A stretch of DNA of 64,000 nucleotides from Thomasclavelia saccharogumia DSM 17460 (GTDB taxonomy: Bacteria; Bacillota_I; Bacilli_A; Erysipelotrichales; Coprobacillaceae). The position numbers were made by a program, and so were the translations under genes. The DNA lies in NCBI RefSeq assembly GCF_000686665.1, contig NZ_JMLH01000004.1:1-64000 (forward strand). The letters run 5' to 3'. The first letter of the stretch is position 1. Every line of letters begins with the position of its first letter. The notes under the pieces are model-generated. The model saw nothing but the letters and a program-made list of their open reading frames with translations. It was not told the DNA's origin and made no database searches. Positions 61,201-64,000 of the stretch are shown one piece after another.

Positions 61201-61578
61201 GAACAAGTGGATGCTGCATATAATGTGCTAGTTAAAGCCTATTTAGATTTAAGACTAAAACCAAATAAAGATTTATTACAAGAACTAATTGATCAAGCAA
61301 AACGATTAAATCGAGCAAATTATAGTTTAGCTAGTTATAAGGTGATGTTAGAAGCATTATCAGATGCTCAAGCAATATACGCTAATGAAGAAGCAACAGA
61401 AGCTGAGGTAATAGCAGTTCAAAACGATCTAGCAAAAGCAATCGACAGTTTAATAGAACAAAGTAATGAAGATACATTAAGTATTAAAACTGGTGATAAT
61501 AGTTTTGTATATGGTTCATTAGGATCAATGATGCTAATGGCAGTGGCGATTGTTTTATTGAAAAAAAGAGAATCTTAG
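55213..61578 (+). CDS. Giant secreted polysaccharide lyase (PL8 family)
   Basis: Surface lyase of 2121 residues for an acidic polysaccharide (hyaluronan, chondroitin or similar). Signal peptide 1-30. The PL8 alpha-toroid spans about 36-400 with catalytic Asn near 242, His293, Tyr302, Arg356 and Arg360; the His-Tyr spacing of 9 and His-Arg of 63 equal those of pneumococcal hyaluronate lyase. PL8 beta domains follow to about 830, then Fn3 (838-930), a beta-sandwich region (931-1290), two F5/8-type-C domains (1293-1416, 1425-1565), two Big_2 domains (1570-1743), about five FIVAR repeats (1745-2085), KTGDN at 2092 and a membrane helix ending KKRES. Start ATG 55213 has GGAGA ahead and fits the signal peptide. 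FIVAR parts resemble those of the hexosaminidase. Confidence 0.9.
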   Translation: MQHIKKIFIMIVSAFLLMTSITSGIVTIKAQDDVDQYALMREKFHDMAVGGSYDINDPDVKPMLQSINDTAQLYWDNMNKNPISNAIKGNYMNAEDTALDPNLDPSNDYIFPEYPLGKRRSGSNAYINANSIQFTYQYLRAMALAYETKGCALYKNEDMFESIKMALEFMNEYHYNQEFKQGSKTVPYGNWFSWRLGAPVYLGETLLLLYDDLDKETIDKYAATMAEFVNWTSFTGANSTWNERVSMYTGLLTEDSSYMSHIQSVMPTVLKYTEQGDGSFPDGYYEDGTFIQHTTFPYNGGYGLMCLTDTAYLIYMLSGTDWDLGEDSANIVYDWVLDSYEPMVYNGLSMDAFRGREITRTDTTQPRGALIIANAMLMLCQNAPENIQNQFKGCIKQWFGNEFMIEQMNASADTPWYKFPLDTVVKVNNILDDNNIIPISFDGTTYQMNNGARTIHWSKEGWAYTIAMASPTIKTYEGGDSNNKGWYIGNGATYLYTNDLERSEGVEKATKDWYRIPGATSVYGRNQGSQYNLNAFAGGVSDGVYGVSGMDLAMTTHNLKAKKSWFMFDDEVVALGSNISGQYDVETTLENYKIDDNNRTYYVDGNEQTMSMDGIETAYSNVKTFNMQGNVEDSEIGFYFPNSLDINVKSETRSGTWSSLGEYNRDTTTYNADYFTVWTDHSENGNGAADGSYAYVLLPGKSVSETAAYASNSDIEIIRQDDKVHAVYEKSLGTLGVNFWQDGYNSVDLGDVKNYVTSDSAASVMINDTDNGLNVSVTDTTQQNSDYITLEINREVQGVVSADEGIEVIQMAPTTIIKVNVKNADGKCFQVAFSHDDVDLKPTSITDVYMDDDALVVAVNREINAKSYLIHYGNESGKYPNVLETDDLTTRIYGLTPGATYYLNVQAKNGENISEFGSEVSFTTTATTSFFDEFETMDKMLSHTSNWDFDSANAGQNGQANNFESDTTRIKRIGSDRNSVESIVYMLPGLQDFTLEVYGYDNSIGTINMYTSQDGNTWQEQAYRTSPAVNTKNGWFKQNLSTPESGINEDANYLKIEVCNHPTKVWAPQFTRFDATMKNASDLKLLKDSMQNDSKIYLTSDVDFTTYLDDDVVKAISDDAELLYSYTNIKDGTITAYVKDGGNVDISISNNGIDYTSLTVAKEAVDTNDGYTKINITIPELAENIDYLKITASKDSMISDVTLSYVPENADVQQIRFVDKSIDGVIDYDVVPAVKTAPMNAQSTLIYNSNNDSVVTFKNGTLQFMKQGSATVELQVKGTDVSAVLPVTVYKDMALKKAVTASSSTAGYAVTNAVDGDMDITRWQSNSQGKEWIQVDLKKETSFDAIDLKWYANGESYDILVSNDGTNWKNIKSETEAKYGQYVRYDFDESETARYVKIQGVSESQYSLFAFRVLQRTGSENDVELEPWNLALNKPAYSSGLHPSDGTGKAEKYAVDGSTATRWASRRTNDEWFYVDLESDCIIQAVNILWEVASAKEFKLQISEDGETWIDMAHISNNSVQNDWTKHVFSQDYVGRYVRMQGILANTGYGYSIYEFQVMGTTVDDPSVQDINNISFVDNKMSMLKGQTTTLVITTDPENVTASSIAWESSDPSLVSVNNNGKITIKGESGKAIITAYSIKDPTVKAECTINITPSAGKVIKVEGLSLLNTVNTLFLGDIHQLSANITPENATHQYIIWSSSDESVIKIDADGKLSAVGMGIATISAKTTAGVNVEITITVKEAQVDKDSLQEIYDKNKDKVSETYTPASWQGFSEAMEQAKNVLENESVSQEEVDQVLADLMTAVEELVKKADKRGLEIAVEAADEITDKDLEAVVPAVVNEFKAALQEAKAILEDENVSQETVSASFDRLATAIQMLDFIKGDKALLEILVVEAAKLDSSDYTDESWAVVADALAKANEVLADENALQDEVDAAKNALQNAITRLVEKVDKTLLEAFYNKVKDSEESKYLASSWSGFKEALNSAKNVLENDEATQEQVDAAYNVLVKAYLDLRLKPNKDLLQELIDQAKRLNRANYSLASYKVMLEALSDAQAIYANEEATEAEVIAVQNDLAKAIDSLIEQSNEDTLSIKTGDNSFVYGSLGSMMLMAVAIVLLKKRES

Positions 61579-61593
61579 ATCAAAAATATAAAT

Positions 61594-61632
61594 AAGGAAG
61601 TTTTAAGAATAAGCTTAATTCTTCCTTTTTTG
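61594..61632 (+). terminator. Terminator of the polysaccharide lyase gene
   Basis: AAGGAAG (61594-61600) pairs with CTTCCTT (61621-61627), followed by T; an inner AGAAT/ATTCT pairing can compete. Confidence 0.65.
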
Positions 61633-61848
61633 TTATTTTAAAGTGCTAAAGAAACAATGTTATAGTAGAAAGATTATTAAGTTTTAGTTTGTTTAATAAA
61701 GTCTAAGATTTATAATTTTATTAATCAGATAACCATAGAAATATTAAGAGATAGATATAATGGAACTAAAGAATCATGAATAGCTATAATTAAAACTATA
61801 ATAAAAAAATTTCATAATTTGTTTTAAAGATACAGAAATAGCATATTT
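61633..61848. other. AT-rich spacer ahead of the thiamine operon
   Basis: No open frame or structured RNA recognised. Confidence 0.4.
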
Positions 61849-61877
61849 TTGACATTTATAAATAGAAGACTTATAAT
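61849..61877 (+). promoter_or_regulatory. Consensus promoter of the thiamine operon
   Basis: Perfect -35 TTGACA (61849-61854), 17-bp spacer, perfect -10 TATAAT (61872-61877). Start near 61884, just before the riboswitch. Confidence 0.85.
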
Positions 61878-61892
61878 AAAATTAAATAAATA

Positions 61893-61972
61893 AACGGGGA
61901 GCATTTGCTGAGAGTAAGCTTTAGACTTAGACCCATAACCTGATTTGGATAATGCCAACGTAGGGAAACAGT
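61893..61972 (+). ncRNA. TPP riboswitch (THI element)
   Basis: Conserved core is visible: ACGGGGAGC, GCTGAGAGTAAG, GACCCATAACCTGAT, TGGATAATGCCAACGTAGGG and AACAGT. It binds thiamine pyrophosphate and, with the terminator at 61986-62021, would stop transcription of thiC-thiM when TPP is plentiful. Confidence 0.95.
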
Positions 61973-61985
61973 AATTTTGATTGTT

Positions 61986-62021
61986 TGCAGAAGGTTCTTT
62001 CAGGTGCCTCTGTTTTTTTAT
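61986..62021 (+). terminator. Expression-platform terminator of the TPP riboswitch
   Basis: CAGAAGG (from 61988) pairs with CCTCTG with one bulged A, then seven T (62013-62019). It lies directly before the thiC ribosome site. Confidence 0.65.
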
Positions 62022-62037
62022 TAAAGGAGGACGGAAA

Positions 62038-63345
62038 TTGAATTATACAACACAGATGGATGCAGCGAGAAAAGGAATGATAACACCAGAAATGAAAATT
62101 GTTGCTGCCAAAGAAAACCTTGATATTGAGTTATTAAGAGAAAAGATAGCTTTGAGAGAAGTTATTATCCCATGCAACAAAGTTCATCATGCTCTTTGTC
62201 CCAATGGAATCGGAGCTATATTAAAAACAAAAATCAATGTAAATTTAGGAACTTCAAGAGATTTAGTTGATTTAGAGATGGAATATGAAAAAGTAGAGAT
62301 GGCTGTAAAGATGGGGGCAGAAGCCATTATGGATTTGAGTTCTTTTGGAGATACGCAAAAGTTTAGAAAATTTTTAGTCGAAAAATGTCCAGCGATGCTA
62401 GGAACAGTACCCATTTATGATGCCGTAGTTTATTATCATAAACCACTTATGCAGATTACAAGTAAAGAATGGATCGATATTGTAAGAATGCATGCTCAAG
62501 ATGGTGTAGATTTTATGACGATTCATTGTGGAATCAATCGAAATACTGCTAAACGTTTTAAAGAAAATAAACGTTTAATGAATATTGTTTCTCGTGGCGG
62601 TTCGATTATTTTTGCCTGGATGGAAATGACAGGAAAAGAAAATCCTTTCTATGAATATTTTGATGAAATTTTAGATATTTGTGAACAATATGATGTGACT
62701 TTGAGCTTGGGTGATGCCTGTCGACCAGGCTGTATCGAAGATGCTAGTGATGCCAGTCAAATTGAAGAATTAATTGTTTTGGGTGAGTTGACAAAACGGG
62801 CTTGGCAGAAAAATGTCCAAGTCATGATTGAAGGGCCAGGACATATGCCGCTTAATCAAATTCAAGCGAATATGGAAATTCAAAAAACATTGTGTCATGG
62901 CGCTCCATTTTATGTCTTGGGACCAATCGTAACAGATATAGCACCTGGTTATGATCATATTACCAGTGCAATCGGTGGGGCAGTAGCAGCAGCCAATGGC
63001 GCTTCATTTTTATGCTATGTGACACCAGCAGAACATTTAAGATTACCTGATATAAATGATGTTAAAGAAGGAATAATTGCTAGTAAAATAGCGGCTCATG
63101 CAGCTGATATTGCTAAAGGGATACCACATGCGATGGATATTGATCGTCAAATGAGTGAAGCAAGAAAAAAACTAGATTGGGAAAAAATGTTCACATTGGC
63201 AATCGATCCTGATAAAGCTATAGCCTACCGTCAATCTTCAAAACCAGAAAAAGAAGATACTTGCAGTATGTGTGGGAATTTTTGTGCAGTAAAAAATATG
63301 AATAGAATATTAGATGGAGAAAATATTTCTATATTTGATGAATAG
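62038..63345 (+). CDS. thiC: Phosphomethylpyrimidine synthase ThiC
   Basis: Radical-SAM enzyme converting aminoimidazole ribotide to the thiamine pyrimidine, 435 residues. Sequence runs with ThiC throughout: [68 protein letters not shown]. The cluster motif is Cys409-x2-Cys412-x3-Cys416 (CSMCGNFC), one residue shorter than the E. coli CX2CX4C form. TTG 62038 is chosen because AAAGGAGG lies seven bases before it and family sequence starts there; an in-frame upstream stretch overlaps the riboswitch terminator. Controlled by the TPP riboswitch, with thiM 9 bp downstream. Confidence 0.95.
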   Translation: MNYTTQMDAARKGMITPEMKIVAAKENLDIELLREKIALREVIIPCNKVHHALCPNGIGAILKTKINVNLGTSRDLVDLEMEYEKVEMAVKMGAEAIMDLSSFGDTQKFRKFLVEKCPAMLGTVPIYDAVVYYHKPLMQITSKEWIDIVRMHAQDGVDFMTIHCGINRNTAKRFKENKRLMNIVSRGGSIIFAWMEMTGKENPFYEYFDEILDICEQYDVTLSLGDACRPGCIEDASDASQIEELIVLGELTKRAWQKNVQVMIEGPGHMPLNQIQANMEIQKTLCHGAPFYVLGPIVTDIAPGYDHITSAIGGAVAAANGASFLCYVTPAEHLRLPDINDVKEGIIASKIAAHAADIAKGIPHAMDIDRQMSEARKKLDWEKMFTLAIDPDKAIAYRQSSKPEKEDTCSMCGNFCAVKNMNRILDGENISIFDE

Positions 63346-63354
63346 GAGAAAATT

Positions 63355-64000
63355 ATGTTTAAAGAAATGTTAGATAATGTCAGAATAAAAAAACCACTAA
63401 TTCATAATATTACGAATTATGTAACAGTGAATGATGTAGCAAATATGGTCTTAGCTTGTGGGGCAAGTCCTATCATGGCAGATGATGAAAATGAAGTAGC
63501 AGAAATTACCAGCATCTGCACAGGATTGAATATTAATATTGGAACATTAAATTCTAGAACGATCTTATCTATGAAAAAAGCGGGACAGAAAGCAAATGAA
63601 TTGTCACATCCGGTTTTATTGGATCCAGTCGGCGTAGGAGCAAGTCAGCTTAGAACAAAGACAGCTTTTGAATTGATTGATAATGTTTCTTTTAGTGTTA
63701 TTAGAGGAAACATTTCTGAAATCAAAGTTTTAGCTTATCGCCAAGGAAGCGTTCATGGCGTTGATGCAAATGTTGAGGATGCTGTTAGTGAAGAAAATTT
63801 AGATAATTGTATTGCATTTATTAAAAAATTTGCTCAGCAGGTTCAAGCGATTGTTGCGGTGACAGGAGCAATAGATTTAGTTAGTGATGGAACAACTTGC
63901 TATGTTATTAGAAATGGAACAAAGGAAATGAGTGCTATAACGGGGACGGGCTGTCAGCTGTCAGCTTTAACAACAGCTTTTATTTGTGCTAATCAAAATC
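63355..64000 (+). CDS. thiM: Hydroxyethylthiazole kinase ThiM (partial, runs off the window)
   Basis: Salvage kinase phosphorylating the thiazole alcohol for thiamine synthesis. 215 codons are present, about four fifths of the usual 265-270. Marks: KKPLIHNITNYVTVNDVANM at the N-terminus, GASPIMADDENEV, HPVLLDPVGVGAS, and the active-site Cys in TGTGCQLSALTTAF close to the end. AGGAGA precedes the ATG. Same transcript as thiC. Confidence 0.95.
   Translation, partial: MFKEMLDNVRIKKPLIHNITNYVTVNDVANMVLACGASPIMADDENEVAEITSICTGLNINIGTLNSRTILSMKKAGQKANELSHPVLLDPVGVGASQLRTKTAFELIDNVSFSVIRGNISEIKVLAYRQGSVHGVDANVEDAVSEENLDNCIAFIKKFAQQVQAIVAVTGAIDLVSDGTTCYVIRNGTKEMSAITGTGCQLSALTTAFICANQN

Noticed and set aside
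1-64000. CRISPR array or tRNA/rRNA genes
   Set aside because: No regularly spaced repeats and no tRNA- or rRNA-like sequence were seen in reading the window; a covariance-model scan was not possible.

Overview
The window looks like chromosomal DNA from a low-GC, anaerobic, spore-forming Firmicute. The combination of very AT-rich DNA, a spoVA operon, an NADH-linked [FeFe] hydrogenase, and giant FIVAR-rich surface glycosidases ending in KTGD-type anchors points to a gut Erysipelotrichia lineage (Thomasclavelia/Clostridium ramosum-like). That placement is inference from gene content; no rRNA marker is present.

Region 1 (0-14 kb): a drug/metabolite exporter with a D,D-carboxypeptidase, a decayed zinc-ribbon gene, a large YhgE/Pip membrane protein on the minus strand, an Rrf2 regulator with a YwnB-like NAD(P)-binding protein (paired operators visible), a 1.2 kb stretch of decayed DNA, a HAD/DUF523/ManA overlapping operon, an Ldh2-type dehydrogenase with a glyoxalase-fold protein, and a convergent minus-strand thioesterase/MBL/YebC group. 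Region 2 (14-26 kb): two FAD oxidoreductases, MntP, an intact KtrB/KtrA potassium pair, a second TrkA/TrkH pair in which both genes carry a one-base frameshift, a dGTPase-family HD hydrolase, the cyclic-di-AMP receptor DarA, and a GNAT-FolC fusion.

Region 3 (26-32.5 kb): a secreted GH20 beta-hexosaminidase whose leader carries a BglG/LicT-type antiterminator target overlapping an intrinsic terminator. It is followed by an ORF-deleted group II intron placed just behind the gene's terminator, the last codons of an IS605-type tnpB, and an ECF folate S-component. Region 4 (32.5-37.5 kb): spoVAC-AD-AE-AF, then scpA-scpB and a DUF5662 gene.

Region 5 (37.5-43.6 kb): a foreign island of visibly different base and codon use. 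It has TnpV, three cargo genes (GNAT, alpha/beta hydrolase, SUKH), a complete-looking DDE transposon (DUF6431 protein, transposase, AAA+ ATPase, 105-residue protein), and the C-terminal end of a Tn4451-type serine recombinase. The island abuts a short lipoprotein gene behind the hydrogenase operon.

Region 6 (43.6-54.7 kb): a ten-gene minus-strand hydrogenase operon. Its catalytic subunits (HydA, HydB, NuoE-like, 2Fe-2S) flank a putative redox-sensing cassette (H-cluster-like iron-sulfur protein, two DRTGG proteins, two GHKL ATPases, a PHP protein). A Rex-like palindrome covers the predicted promoter. Divergent to it are a LysR regulator, an iron alcohol dehydrogenase with a cre-like box, and a histidine phosphatase. 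Together these suggest control of reductant disposal by NADH/NAD+ and carbon state.

Region 7 (55-64 kb): a 2121-residue secreted PL8 polysaccharide lyase related in architecture to the hexosaminidase, then a TPP riboswitch driving thiC and thiM; thiM runs off the end of the window.
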